A DNA stretch of 64,000 bases from Streptomyces cupreus (GCF_014257025.1 NZ_JACMSF010000022.1:1-64000); one strand, 5' to 3'. Shown: positions 16,241 through 25,512, numbered from the stretch's first letter. The notes: generated by a model not told the origin, from the letters alone. Made by a program: numbers and translations.

Positions 16241-16792
16241 GTGAGCGAAACGAGAAGCGACGGGGAGCTGCTGCGCGCCGTCGCGGCGGACGGGGACCGG
16301 CGCGCCTTCGAGGAGCTGTACCGGCGGTTCGCGCCCTGGCTGACCGCCCGACTGCGGGGCCGGTGCGCCGACCCCGGGATCGTCGACGACGTCGTACAGG
16401 AGACGTTTCTCGCGGTGTGGCGGGGGACCGCCAAGTACCGGGAGGACGGGTACTCCGGAGACGCAGCCGGGTGGCTGTGGCGGATCGGGTCGCGGCGGCT
16501 GATCGACGTGCTGCGCGGCGACGGGGCGCGCGGCCGGCTGCGGCAGGCGCTGTCCCGGCTCAGGCACCGGGACGAGGCGTCCGCGGAGGACCGCGTGCTC
16601 GCGGGGGTTGAGCACGGGGACCTCGCGGGCGCCCTGATCCGGCTCTCACCGGAGCTGCGCGCGGTGCTCCAGGCCACGGTCGTCGACGGGCTGACCACCC
16701 GTGAGGCGGCCGTGCTGCTGGGGATTCCGCCCGGGACCGTCAAGACGCGGGCCATGCGTGCCCGTAAGCAACTGCGGGAGGCGCTGGCATGA
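16241..16792 (+). CDS. ECF-type RNA polymerase sigma factor
   Basis: The product has 183 residues. Region 2 reads FEELYRRFAPWLTARLRGRC and DVVQETFLAVWR; region 4 reads TTREAAVLLGIPPGTVKTRA. GTG start at 16241 follows gaggagacgtgagc-type purines. The next gene encodes a zinc-finger membrane protein whose start overlaps the stop by ATGA, the standard sigma/anti-sigma pairing. It is divergent from the gntR operon across the 17-bp palindrome. Regulated genes probably include the ABC transporter that follows. Confidence 0.9.
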   Translation: MSETRSDGELLRAVAADGDRRAFEELYRRFAPWLTARLRGRCADPGIVDDVVQETFLAVWRGTAKYREDGYSGDAAGWLWRIGSRRLIDVLRGDGARGRLRQALSRLRHRDEASAEDRVLAGVEHGDLAGALIRLSPELRAVLQATVVDGLTTREAAVLLGIPPGTVKTRAMRARKQLREALA

Positions 16793-17604
16793 CCTGGCAC
16801 GTATCCGAAGAGGACCTGCGGGCCTACGCGCGCACCGAGTTGGCGGCGCCCATGCTCTGGTCCGCCGACACCCACCTGGCCGCCTGCGCGAGGTGCCGGG
16901 CGGCGCTGGCCGAGGTCAGCGAACCCGTCGACGCCGGCTGGGAGCGGCTGGACGCCGAGCTCGACGCGCCCCGGCCCGGACTGTTCGAGGGGCTGCTGGT
17001 GCGGATCGGGGTCGCCGACCACACCGCGCGGCTGCTCGCGGCGACGCCCGTGCTGCGCAGGTCCTGGCTGGCGGCGGTGGTGTTCCTGCTGGTGACGACG
17101 GTGGGGGTGGTGTACTCCGCCGGCTCGCCGACCCTGTTCCTCGCCCTGGCGCCGCTGCTGCCGCTCGCGGGGGTCGCGCTCAGCTACGGACCCGCGCTGG
17201 ACCCGACGTACGAGATGGCGGTCGTCGCCCCGGTGCACGGGTTCAAGCTGCTGATGATCCGGACGCTCGCCGTGCTCGCCGCCGGACTCGGCCTCAACGG
17301 TCTGGCGACGCTCGCCCTTCCCGACTACGGCCTGCGCGCCCTGGCCTGGCTGCTGCCCGCCCTCGCCCTCACCGCCACCGGGCTCGCCCTCACCCCCCGC
17401 TTCGGGCCGGTCCTCGCGCCGTCCCTGGTCGGCGGGGCGTGGGTGGCCCTGATCGCCGCGGCCGACGCCGCCGCCGACGGCGGGCCGCTCATCCCCTTCA
17501 CCGCTGCCGGACAGAGCGCCGCCGCCGCGGTCGCCGCCCTCGCGGTCGGCCTTCTCTACCTCGCACGTGACCGATTCGACGTCTTCCACAGGAGCGCCGT
17601 ATGA
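16789..17604 (+). CDS. Zinc-finger (ZAS) membrane anti-sigma factor
   Basis: The product has 271 residues. The N-terminus has the anti-sigma zinc motif H-x3-C-x2-C (HLAACARC) near residues 28-35. The remainder has about six hydrophobic segments, more than the single helix usual for ECF anti-sigmas, so the signal may be sensed within the membrane. It overlaps both the sigma gene and the next ATPase gene by ATGA, so sigma, anti-sigma and transporter are made together. Confidence 0.85.
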   Translation: MTWHVSEEDLRAYARTELAAPMLWSADTHLAACARCRAALAEVSEPVDAGWERLDAELDAPRPGLFEGLLVRIGVADHTARLLAATPVLRRSWLAAVVFLLVTTVGVVYSAGSPTLFLALAPLLPLAGVALSYGPALDPTYEMAVVAPVHGFKLLMIRTLAVLAAGLGLNGLATLALPDYGLRALAWLLPALALTATGLALTPRFGPVLAPSLVGGAWVALIAAADAAADGGPLIPFTAAGQSAAAAVAALAVGLLYLARDRFDVFHRSAV

Positions 17605-18461
17605 CCTCCACCGTCTCCGCCTCCGGGCTCAGCCTCCATTACGGCGGCACCCGCGCCCTCGACGATGTGTCGCTGCGGCTGACCCCGGGCGTGACCGGGC
17701 TCCTCGGGCCCAACGGCGCCGGAAAGACCACCCTGTTGCGGGTACTCGCCACCGCCGTGCCCGCCCAGCGCGGCCGGTTCACGGTGCTCGGGCACGACCC
17801 CGGCTCCACGCGCGGGCGGCAGGAGGTGCGGCGGCGGCTCGGGTATCTCCCGCAGACGCCCGGCTTCCACCCGGACTTCACCGCCTTCGAGTTCGTCGAC
17901 TACGTGGCGATCCTCAAGGAGATCAACAATCGCGCCGCCCGCCACCGCGAGGTGCGCCGCGTCCTGGACGAGGTCGATCTCGGAGACGTCCGCGGAAAGC
18001 GCGTCAAGAAGCTGTCCGGCGGTATGCGGCAGCGGGTCGCGCTCGCCGCCGCCCTCGTCGGTGACCCCGGGTTCATGGTCCTGGACGAGCCCACCGTCGG
18101 ACTCGACCCCGAACAGCGCATGCGGTTCCGGGAGTTGATCGCCCGGGCCGGTGAGGGCCGGACCGTGCTGCTGTCCACCCACCAGACCGAGGACGTGGCG
18201 ATGCTCTGCCACCGTGTCCTGGTGATGGCCGGCGGCCGTATCCACTTCGACGGCACCCCCGCCGAGCTGACCGCACGGGCGGCCGGCCGGGTGTGGAGCA
18301 GCGCCGAACGGGCCCCGGACGCGAAGGCGGGCTGGCGCACCGGTGCCGGCACCTTCCGCAACGTAGGCGATCCACCGCCCGGCGCCGAACTCCTCGATCC
18401 CACCCTGGAGGACGGCTACCTGCTCACCCTCGACGGCCACGGCCTGGCGGTGACGGCATGA
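17601..18461 (+). CDS. ABC transporter ATP-binding protein
   Basis: The product has 286 residues. Walker A GPNGAGKTTLL, signature LSGGMRQR, Walker B FMVLDEPTVGLDP and H-loop STHQTEDV are intact. The family is that of ABC-2 exporters (CcmA/DrrA-like). It is followed with ATGA overlap by a large membrane protein. The tight coupling to a sigma/anti-sigma pair implies the transporter is the sensor module or main target of that system. Confidence 0.88.
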   Translation: MTSTVSASGLSLHYGGTRALDDVSLRLTPGVTGLLGPNGAGKTTLLRVLATAVPAQRGRFTVLGHDPGSTRGRQEVRRRLGYLPQTPGFHPDFTAFEFVDYVAILKEINNRAARHREVRRVLDEVDLGDVRGKRVKKLSGGMRQRVALAAALVGDPGFMVLDEPTVGLDPEQRMRFRELIARAGEGRTVLLSTHQTEDVAMLCHRVLVMAGGRIHFDGTPAELTARAAGRVWSSAERAPDAKAGWRTGAGTFRNVGDPPPGAELLDPTLEDGYLLTLDGHGLAVTA

Positions 18462-19975
18462 ACACGCTCATCCAGCCGGCGCCCGTCGCCGTGCGCACCG
18501 AACCCCGCGACTCCTGGGCGTCCGTGTTCGCGCTCGCCCGTTTCGAGTCGCGCAGACTCCTGCTGTCGATCCCGGTCCTGGTCGCCTTCGCGGTCCACCT
18601 CGCCTGGATCGTGTGGCACACCCTCGACTCCTACGACGGCTTCCCCGCCCTCCAGGACGCCGACCGGGACACCCAGAGCCCGCCCATGCTCGTCGGGCTC
18701 GCGGTCCTGCTCACCGTGAACCTCGCCGTGCTGCGCTCCCGGCGCCGGGACACCGACCGGCACTTCGACGTGCTGGTCGTCACCACTTGGCGCCGCAGCG
18801 CCGCCCACGTCCTGTCCGTCGTACCCGCGGCGCTGCTGACCGCGGTCTGTGTGGGCGTGCAGTTCGGCTGGGAGGCGCTCAAGCCGGGCGCCGTCGGGCA
18901 CGGTTCGCCGGGCGAGCTGCTCGTCGGGCCGCTGACGGTGCTGCTGTTCGGGACGCTCGGGGTGCTGCTGGCCCGGCTGCTGAAGTCGGCGTTCGTGGGC
19001 CCGCTGCTGGTCGTGTTCTTCCTCTTCTTCGTCGTGCTCGGAGTGGCCCCCGGCGACACCGAGTCCGGGACGCGCTGGCTGAACCCGGTGGTCGGCGAGA
19101 GCAGCTCCGAGACGCTCCCCTCCGACCTGCTGGGCCGGCCTGCCGCCTGGCACGCCCTGTACCTGCTGGGCCTCGGCCTCACGGCCGCTGTCCTCGCGGT
19201 GCTGGCCGGTGGCGGCCGCCGCGTCCGGACCCTCTACGCCGCCCTCGGCGGGGCCATGGCCCTGACCCTGGTCGGCGCGATCGCCCAGTCCGGAGGCGAA
19301 CCGGCCTCGCTGACGGCGGCCCGCGAGAAGGCCACGGTCGACCCCGAGCAGACCTGTGTGCAGCGCGGCCGGTCGACGTACTGCGCGTATCCGGAGTGGG
19401 AGCCCCGGGTCGGGACCTGGGCGCAGGTGGTGGACGAGGTCTCGGATCTCGCCGGCGGCACCGCACACGGCCAGAGGCTCCTCGTCCGCCAGCGCGTCGA
19501 GGCCCGCTACGGACTCTCCGGCGACGGCGCCCTCCAGCCCTCCGGCACCGCGCACGAGGTCACGGTCGGCACCCGGTGGGGCGGCCCCCGTGTCCCCGAG
19601 TTCTCCTCGGCCGTCGCCGCCGTACTGGTGGCGGGGAACGAGCAGGCGGGCAGCGAGCTGTGCGACGGGCGGATCGTCACCGTGATGTGGCTTGCCCTGG
19701 GCTGGCAGGACCAGCCGATGGACGCGCTGCGCAAGGTCCGCCTCGACGACAGCGTCTCCGGCTCCGCGATCGTGCTCCAGCCGACGGATCCGCTGTCCAT
19801 GTCGGCGGCGCAGACCGATGTCGTACGCACGCTGCTGACCCGCCCTCGTGGTGAGGCCACGGCGCGAGTGAAGGAGCACTGGAGCGAGCTGACGGCTCCC
19901 GGGCTGACCACCGCTCGGGCCGCCGAACTGCTCGGGGTGAAGGGGATCACGGAGAAGGACGGGTGCCAGGAGTGA
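18458..19975 (+). CDS. ABC transporter membrane protein
   Basis: The product has 505 residues. A cytoplasmic start is followed by about six hydrophobic segments in the first 320 residues (LLLSIPVLVAFAVHLAWIVW; VGPLLVVFFLFFVVLGV). A C-terminal domain of about 180 residues without membrane helices then contains two cysteines (ETCVQRG, YCAYPEWEP), so it is probably exposed outside the membrane. Such permeases with a large extracytoplasmic domain occur with sigma-linked ABC systems. Substrate unknown. Confidence 0.75.
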   Translation: MNTLIQPAPVAVRTEPRDSWASVFALARFESRRLLLSIPVLVAFAVHLAWIVWHTLDSYDGFPALQDADRDTQSPPMLVGLAVLLTVNLAVLRSRRRDTDRHFDVLVVTTWRRSAAHVLSVVPAALLTAVCVGVQFGWEALKPGAVGHGSPGELLVGPLTVLLFGTLGVLLARLLKSAFVGPLLVVFFLFFVVLGVAPGDTESGTRWLNPVVGESSSETLPSDLLGRPAAWHALYLLGLGLTAAVLAVLAGGGRRVRTLYAALGGAMALTLVGAIAQSGGEPASLTAAREKATVDPEQTCVQRGRSTYCAYPEWEPRVGTWAQVVDEVSDLAGGTAHGQRLLVRQRVEARYGLSGDGALQPSGTAHEVTVGTRWGGPRVPEFSSAVAAVLVAGNEQAGSELCDGRIVTVMWLALGWQDQPMDALRKVRLDDSVSGSAIVLQPTDPLSMSAAQTDVVRTLLTRPRGEATARVKEHWSELTAPGLTTARAAELLGVKGITEKDGCQE

Positions 19976-20640
19976 GGGAGTTGACGACTCCACGACGACT
20001 GTCGAACGTGCCCGAGCTGCTCCTCCCGCTTTGGCGTACGTTGCCCTGGCGGGCGCTCGGCGCCGCAGCCGCCCTAGGACTGCTGGTCGCCGGGGCGTCT
20101 CGGCTGCCGGCCGGCTTCAGCCCCTGGCTCGCCCTCAACGCCCTGCGCGCCGCAGCGCTCGCCTTCGCCCTGGGCCTGGCCTTCCTCCTGGACGACCCCG
20201 CCCGCCACACCACGGCCACCGTGCCGACCCCACGGCCCGTCCGCCAGGCCCTGCGCCTGGCGCTGGTCGCCCCGTTCGCGGCGCTGTGGTGGACGGCGGC
20301 GGTCCTGCTGGTCCCGGCCGAAGTACGGCCGCCGGTGGGCGCGGTCACCCTGGAGGCGGCCACCGTCTGCGCCCTCGCGCTGGCCGGAGCGGCGGCCGCG
20401 ATCCGCCGTACCGACGAACCGGAGCCCGGCGTCGGCGTCGGCGCCGGGCTGCTCACGGTGGCCGTACTGGCCCCGCTGCTCTGGCCCGACCGGTGGGAAC
20501 TGTTCGTCACGGTGGGCGATCCGGAGTGGGCGGACGCTCATGAGCGGTGGGGGGTGGTGCTGACGGTGGCCCTGGTGGGGTGTGCCGTCTGGGCCCGGGA
20601 GCCGGTGCGCAGGCTGCGGGTCAGGTCTCCATTGACTTGA
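19963..20640 (+). CDS. Integral membrane protein of the sigma/ABC operon
   Basis: The product has 225 residues with five or six hydrophobic segments and short charged loops, and no motif I recognise. GTG at 19963 is preceded by ggagaagg at 19951-19958; GTG at 19972 would give the GTGA overlap common in this operon. It is the last gene of the unit and stops 3 bp before the convergent mshD stop. Probably a third membrane component of the transporter. Confidence 0.65.
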   Translation: MPGVRELTTPRRLSNVPELLLPLWRTLPWRALGAAAALGLLVAGASRLPAGFSPWLALNALRAAALAFALGLAFLLDDPARHTTATVPTPRPVRQALRLALVAPFAALWWTAAVLLVPAEVRPPVGAVTLEAATVCALALAGAAAAIRRTDEPEPGVGVGAGLLTVAVLAPLLWPDRWELFVTVGDPEWADAHERWGVVLTVALVGCAVWAREPVRRLRVRSPLT

Positions 20641-20643
20641 GGG

Positions 20644-21570
20644 TCACGTTTCGGTTCGGTACATCAGATCAGTCTCATACGTCTCGAACCCCATCCGCTC
20701 GTACACCGACACCGCAGCCTTGTTGTCGGCGTCGACGTACAGCATTGCCGTCGGCAGCCCCTGATCCGCCAGATGCCGCAGGCCGATCGCGGTGAGCGCC
20801 TTGCCGAGGCCGCCGCCCTGCGCGCCGGGCCGCACGCCGAGGACGTACACCTCGCCGAGCCCCGCCTCGGCATGCACCTTGGTCCAGTGGAAGCCGATCA
20901 GCTCGCCCGCCCGCTCCGCGAGGAAGAATCCGTTGGGGTCGAACCACGGTTCGGCCATCCGGTCGTCGAGGTCGCGCTGGGTGAGGGAGCCCTGCTCGGG
21001 GTGGTGGGCGAAGGCGGCGGCGTTCACCGCGAGCCAGGCGGCGTCGTCCTGACCGGGCACGAAGGTACGGACCGTCACATCCCGGGGCAACCCGGGATCG
21101 GACAGGTCCAGGTCGGCCAACGGCCGCCGCATCTGCCGCAGTTCACGGAAGAGGGTGAGCCCGAGCACCTGCGCCAGATGCCGGGCCGCCGAGTGGCCGC
21201 CGTGCGCCCACACCCGCAGCCGCTTGCCGGAGGCGGCGAGCAGGGCCGAGCCGAGCGCACGCCCGTGGCCGTGTCCGCGGTGCGCGGGATGGACGACCAG
21301 CTCGGCGGCCGGCGCCTCCACCGGATCGGTGTCCTCCAGCTGGGCGTACCCGACGAGTTCGTCGTCCACGGTGAGCAGCAGATGCGAGACGCCCTCGCGC
21401 TCCCCGCCGCGCAGTTGCAGCCGTCCCTGTTCGGACACCGCCTGCTGGCCGTCGCTGTGGGCGGCCTCGGCGAGCAGGGCGAGCACCGCCTCGGTCTGCT
21501 CTGGGGTGAGCGCGGAATAGGTCTCGATGGAGCGGCCCCCACCGGGCCGTGCGGTGTCGTCGCTGGTCAT
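20644..21570 (-). CDS. mshD: Mycothiol synthase MshD
   Basis: The product has 308 residues and two tandem GNAT acetyltransferase folds. The N-terminal half contains ELVVHPAHRGHGHGRALGSA, and the C-terminal half contains VYVLGVRPGAQGGGLGKALT and AMLYVDADNKAAVSVYERMGF. It acetylates Cys-GlcN-Ins in the final step of mycothiol synthesis, the actinobacterial glutathione substitute. ATG at 21570. It is convergent with the preceding operon and divergent from the 5'-nucleotidase gene. Confidence 0.93.
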   Translation of the reverse strand: MTSDDTARPGGGRSIETYSALTPEQTEAVLALLAEAAHSDGQQAVSEQGRLQLRGGEREGVSHLLLTVDDELVGYAQLEDTDPVEAPAAELVVHPAHRGHGHGRALGSALLAASGKRLRVWAHGGHSAARHLAQVLGLTLFRELRQMRRPLADLDLSDPGLPRDVTVRTFVPGQDDAAWLAVNAAAFAHHPEQGSLTQRDLDDRMAEPWFDPNGFFLAERAGELIGFHWTKVHAEAGLGEVYVLGVRPGAQGGGLGKALTAIGLRHLADQGLPTAMLYVDADNKAAVSVYERMGFETYETDLMYRTET

Positions 21571-21735
21571 GCGTACGAGGGTAAGCCGAGGCCACAGCAA
21601 ACCGACGGCAAAAGGGAAACCAGGATGTAACCGGGAACCACCTTCCGCGCTACGCGCGTTGACCCTAGGCTGCGCCCGGGCAGTCACTGCCCTCTCATGA
21701 CTCTCTTCTGCCTCATACGACTCACAGGGGGGCGT

Positions 21736-23544
21736 ATGCCAGCCAAGTCCACGCAGCCGGAGCACCGCCGCAGACGCCGGACGCATCTGATCCTCACCGC
21801 CGCGGCGGGCCTCGCCACCGCGGGCGCCCTGGCCGCCGCGCTGCCGGCGACGGCGACCGCGGAGGAGGGCGACCGCAAGGGGGGCTACAGCCGCTACCAG
21901 GACGTCCAGCTGCTGTCCTTCAACGACCTGCACGGCAACCTGGAGCCGCCGAACGGCTCCTCCGGCCGGGTCACCCACCTCAACGAGGACGGCACCACCC
22001 AGACCATCAACGCGGGCGGCGTCGAGTACCTCGCCACCCACCTGCGCCAGGCCCGCGAGGGCAACAAGTACTCCATCACCGCGGCCGGCGGTGACATGGT
22101 CGGCGCCTCCCCGCTGATCTCGGGCCTCTTCCACGACGAGCCCACCATCGAGGCGCTGAACAAGCTCGACCTGGACGTCACCAGCGTCGGCAACCACGAG
22201 TTCGACGAGGGCCCGGTCGAGCTGACCCGCCTCCAGAAGGGCGGCTGCCACCCCACGGACGGCTGCTACACCGCAGAGGGCTTCGAGGGCGCCGACTTCC
22301 CCTACCTCGCGGCGAACGTCCTGAACGAGAAGACCGGCAGGCCGATCCTCAAGCCGTACTGGGTCTGGAAGAGGAACGACGTCAAGATCGGCTTCATCGG
22401 CGTCACCCTGGAGGACACCCCCGGTGTCGTCTCCGCCGAGGGCGTCAAGGGCCTGAAGTTCAAGGACGAGGTCGAGACGATCAACAAGTACGCGCGCGTG
22501 CTTCAGGCGCAGGGCGTCAAGTCGATCGTCGCGCTGATCCACGAGGGCGGGGCCCCGGCCTCGGCGTCGTACAACTACGACTGCGACGCGCCGGGCGCCG
22601 GTGACGGCATCTCCGGCCCGATCGTCGACATCGCCAAGAACATCACCCCGCAGGTGGACGCCCTGGTCACCGGCCACACCCACGCGGCCTACGCCTGCAC
22701 CATCAACGACCCGGCGGGCCAGCCGCGCACGGTCACCTCGGCCGCCTCCTTCGGCCGGCTCTACACGGACACCACGCTGACGTACGACCGTTGGACGGGT
22801 GACATCGCCCGTACGGCTGTGAAGTCGGCGAACCACGTGGTCACCCGGGACGTCGCCAAGGCGACCGACATGACTCAGCTGATCACCGAGTGGAACACCC
22901 TCGCGGCGCCCGTCGGCAACCGCCCGATCGGCTACATCTCCGCCGACATCGGCAACACGGGCACGGAGGCCCCGCTCGGCGACCTGATCGCGGACGCGCA
23001 GCTGGCGTACGGCAGGACGCTGGACCCGGAGACCGACCTGGCGCTGATGAACCCCGGCGGCATCCGCATGCCCCTGACCTACGCGGCCAAGGGCAGTGAG
23101 GGCGACGGGGTCGTCACCTACGCCGAGGGCTTCGACGTCCAGCCGTTCGCCAACACCGTGAACCTCCAGGACTTCACCGGCGCACAGCTGATCCAGGTGC
23201 TCAAGGAGCAGGTGAGCGGGACGAACGCGGCGAGGCCGAAGATCCTTCAGCCGTCGGCGGGTCTGACGTACACGCTGGACATGACGAAGACCGGCGCGGA
23301 CCGGATCGTCGTGGACTCGATCAAGCTGAACGGTGCCGCGATCGACCCGGCGGCCACCTACCGCGTCGCGACGAACAGCTTCCTCGCGGGCGGCGGCGAC
23401 GGCTTCACCACGCTGGGCCAGGGCACGGGCGACCTCGTCGGCGCCGACGACCTGACGGCCCTGGAGCAGTACCTGACGGCCAACTCCTCGGCCACGAACC
23501 CGATCGCGCCGCCGGTGGCGAACCGGATCACGATCGTGAGCTGA
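21736..23544 (+). CDS. Secreted 5'-nucleotidase / 2',3'-cyclic phosphodiesterase (UshA family)
   Basis: The product has 602 residues. An RRRRR-containing N-region and a hydrophobic stretch ending ATATAEE make a secretion signal, possibly Tat-type. The metallophosphatase domain shows SFNDLHGNL, AAGGDMVGASP, VGNHEFDEG and VTGHTHAAYAC. The C-terminal nucleotidase domain follows (LMNPGGIRMPL, GGGDGF). ATG at 21736 sits after caggggggcgt. It would release Pi from extracellular nucleotides, which fits the nearby phosphate genes. As I remember, the S. coelicolor counterpart is phosphate-regulated. Confidence 0.9.
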   Translation: MPAKSTQPEHRRRRRTHLILTAAAGLATAGALAAALPATATAEEGDRKGGYSRYQDVQLLSFNDLHGNLEPPNGSSGRVTHLNEDGTTQTINAGGVEYLATHLRQAREGNKYSITAAGGDMVGASPLISGLFHDEPTIEALNKLDLDVTSVGNHEFDEGPVELTRLQKGGCHPTDGCYTAEGFEGADFPYLAANVLNEKTGRPILKPYWVWKRNDVKIGFIGVTLEDTPGVVSAEGVKGLKFKDEVETINKYARVLQAQGVKSIVALIHEGGAPASASYNYDCDAPGAGDGISGPIVDIAKNITPQVDALVTGHTHAAYACTINDPAGQPRTVTSAASFGRLYTDTTLTYDRWTGDIARTAVKSANHVVTRDVAKATDMTQLITEWNTLAAPVGNRPIGYISADIGNTGTEAPLGDLIADAQLAYGRTLDPETDLALMNPGGIRMPLTYAAKGSEGDGVVTYAEGFDVQPFANTVNLQDFTGAQLIQVLKEQVSGTNAARPKILQPSAGLTYTLDMTKTGADRIVVDSIKLNGAAIDPAATYRVATNSFLAGGGDGFTTLGQGTGDLVGADDLTALEQYLTANSSATNPIAPPVANRITIVS

Positions 23545-23602
23545 ATCGCAAAGAGGCGGTAGAGGTTGCGGGTGGGGTCGGTGCGCATGATCGTATGGAT
23601 CG

Positions 23603-24775
23603 ATGCGTACCCCCCACCACATAGTGACGCATCCCGAAATCGACCCCTATGAGGAGCTGGCGGAGCTTCGTGTCCTTGCCGGTGAACCGGATGACGAGGA
23701 CTGGGCCCCGCCCAACCACCGCCGTGGCGGACGTCGTCGACGCCGCCGCGGCCGCCTCGCGGGTCTGCCGCTCGCGACGAAGGCGGTGATCGGCCTGCTG
23801 GCCGTCACCGCCTTCCTCGTTCTCGGCGACCGCTGGGCCCTGCTCTACGCCGAACACCGGGCCGCGGACGCCCTCAAGGACCGCATGCACCTGAACGCCG
23901 CTCCCGAGGTGGAGATCGGCGGCTTTCCCTTCCTGACCCAACTGGCGGATGAGCGCCTGGAGTCGGTACGGATCACTGTGCCGGATGTGGCCGCGGACCG
24001 AGTCTCATTGGCTCGCGTGACGGCGACGGCGAGGGACGTACGACTCGACGCGGACGGTCCGACATCGATACGGGGCGTCACGCTTCCCGCGATGGACGGC
24101 GAGGTCTTGCTGTCGTTTGCTGATTTGAACCGTGAACTCGGCGCGTCCCAGGTGAAGTTCACCGGGCACGGCCGGGACCGGGTGCTGGCGCGCGGCACGC
24201 TGCCGGTCGCCGGGCATGATCTGCGCCTTCGCGCGGAGGCACGCATCGGCCGGTCCGGCGCCGGAGGCCTGAAGACCGAGATCGGCGGCATACGGCTGGA
24301 CATCGGCGAGTTGGCGACGTACCGCCCTGGGTCGGGTGCCTCCCAGGGCCTGCACCTGACGCGCTCGTCGGCCGCGCTGCTCACCCGGGAGACCCGCAAG
24401 GCGAAGGCGCTGCTGTCGGTGCCGTCGGTGGTGCGCAGGCTGGGCGTGCCGGAGTCGGCGGTACGTCAGGCGCTGCGCTCGGACGCGGAACTGTCGAAGC
24501 TGACGGGAACGCCGCGCTTCGTCCACCAGGCGATGGGCGTGAACCTCCTCGATCTGGCGCTGGAGCACCCCGAGGTACTGAAGCGCCTGGGCCTGGACCC
24601 GGGGCTCCTCAAGGCGCTGCCTTCACTGACCCGCCCGGTGCTGGCAGACCGGCTGTCCCTGGGCTTCCGCTTGCCGGAGCCGCCTCACGGCGGTGATCTG
24701 CGGCTGACGGACGTACGGGTGGAGGAGCAGGGGATCAGGGTGCGGCTGGCAGGGGCGGGGCTGGAATTCCCGTAG
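23603..24775 (+). CDS. LmeA-like (DUF2993) membrane-anchored protein
   Basis: The product has 390 residues. An Arg-rich stretch (RRGGRRRRRRGRLAG) precedes one membrane helix (TKAVIGLLAVTAFLVLGDRW), then an extracytoplasmic domain starting PEVEIGGFPFLTQLADERLE. The G(F/Y)PFLTQ phrase is the hallmark of DUF2993/LmeA proteins, which bind phospholipids and act in envelope lipid handling in mycobacteria. A paralogue lies at 37592. ATG at 23603; it stands alone 58 bp after the nucleotidase. Confidence 0.8.
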   Translation: MRTPHHIVTHPEIDPYEELAELRVLAGEPDDEDWAPPNHRRGGRRRRRRGRLAGLPLATKAVIGLLAVTAFLVLGDRWALLYAEHRAADALKDRMHLNAAPEVEIGGFPFLTQLADERLESVRITVPDVAADRVSLARVTATARDVRLDADGPTSIRGVTLPAMDGEVLLSFADLNRELGASQVKFTGHGRDRVLARGTLPVAGHDLRLRAEARIGRSGAGGLKTEIGGIRLDIGELATYRPGSGASQGLHLTRSSAALLTRETRKAKALLSVPSVVRRLGVPESAVRQALRSDAELSKLTGTPRFVHQAMGVNLLDLALEHPEVLKRLGLDPGLLKALPSLTRPVLADRLSLGFRLPEPPHGGDLRLTDVRVEEQGIRVRLAGAGLEFP

Positions 24776-24814
24776 TCCTGGGGCGGGGGCTGGTGAAGGA
24801 GGCCCGGGCTCCCG

Positions 24815-25102
24815 TCACCGGTCGCCCCCAGCGATGCTTCCGCCTCGGCTGACCGCCACCCGAAGGACGTCCGTCAGCGATTCCACCGCCCTGCTGAGGG
24901 CGAAGCGCACGGCATGCTCGCCGGCTTTGGGGTCGGCCAGTACCGCCCGCGCTCCGGCAAGCACCTGTTCCCCGGAAGCGAGTTGGGCGTCCTCCAGTTC
25001 GTCGGCGAGCCGGGAGAGCGGGCCGTGCCCCCCGTCGGTGCTGAGGTAGCAGGGCTTGCCTTCGGGGCTGGTCCAGGGGAGCAGGCGAAGTTCGCCGCTC
25101 AT
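24815..25102 (-). CDS. Small hypothetical protein of an Xre/DUF397 locus
   Basis: The product has 95 residues, soluble and mostly helical in the second half (ASGEQVLAGARAVLADPKAG, then HAVRFALSRAVESLTDVLRV). It begins MSGELRLLPWTSPEGKPCYL. Its ATG overlaps the stop of the next upstream gene by ATGA. From memory, similar small proteins occur beside Xre/DUF397 regulator pairs in Streptomyces. Function unknown. Confidence 0.7.
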   Translation of the reverse strand: MSGELRLLPWTSPEGKPCYLSTDGGHGPLSRLADELEDAQLASGEQVLAGARAVLADPKAGEHAVRFALSRAVESLTDVLRVAVSRGGSIAGGDR

Positions 25103-25383
25103 GGGGACACCTCCACGCCATGGATGCGGCGCGGGCCTACGTCGATGCCGTAGGCGGCGAGCCAGAGGGCACGGCGGCGTTGGCGTTGCCGCCTGCGTTC
25201 GTGGCGCTCGGCCGGGGTGAGGAGGTAGGGGCGGACGAGGGGGGTGTCGTACTCGACGGGGCAGGGGTTGTGACGGTAGCGGGGTAACGGCTGGACGGGG
25301 AGCGGGAGTCGGGCCGTTGATGCTCGGTGGCGTCCTCGGGCGGGGAAGAGGGCTCGCACGAGGACGAGCAGTAGTGACTTCAT
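25099..25383 (-). CDS. Small basic hypothetical protein of an Xre/DUF397 locus
   Basis: The product has 94 residues and is strongly basic (ERHERRRQRQRRRALWLAAY). The short hydrophobic start MKSLLLVLVRALF may be a membrane-associating helix. ATG at 25383 follows caagaggag. It overlaps the downstream small gene by ATGA and is divergent from the Xre regulator. No function is known to me. Confidence 0.7.
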   Translation of the reverse strand: MKSLLLVLVRALFPARGRHRASTARLPLPVQPLPRYRHNPCPVEYDTPLVRPYLLTPAERHERRRQRQRRRALWLAAYGIDVGPRRIHGVEVSP

Positions 25384-25478
25384 GCCGAAGCTCCTCTTGG
25401 CAGGGGTTTGACGAGCTGTGATTACCGTTCGTGCCTCGATCGTCACAGGTTCCGCCTACGCTGCGGAAGAGGTTTGGT

Positions 25479-25499
25479 GTTGTCTGGCGCGCAGACAAC
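25479..25499. promoter_or_regulatory. Inverted repeat at the Xre promoter
   Basis: The sequence gttgtctg-gcgcg-cagacaac is a perfect 8-bp inverted repeat with a 5-bp spacer. It ends 13 bp before the GTG start of the Xre gene. The same arms recur inside the gene at 25878-25898. Confidence 0.75.
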
Positions 25500-25512
25500 G
25501 GGGAGGGGTGAC

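Noticed and set aside
15742..17589. 615-codon minus-strand frame fusing gntR to the region opposite the sigma/anti-sigma genes
   Set aside because: Only the final 128 codons form a GntR protein; the GTG at 16128 and the 17-bp palindrome define the real gene start.
20644..23622. 992-codon minus-strand frame reaching across the 5'-nucleotidase gene
   Set aside because: Only the last 308 codons (mshD) have family sequence; the upstream extension is low-complexity antisense of the nucleotidase gene.
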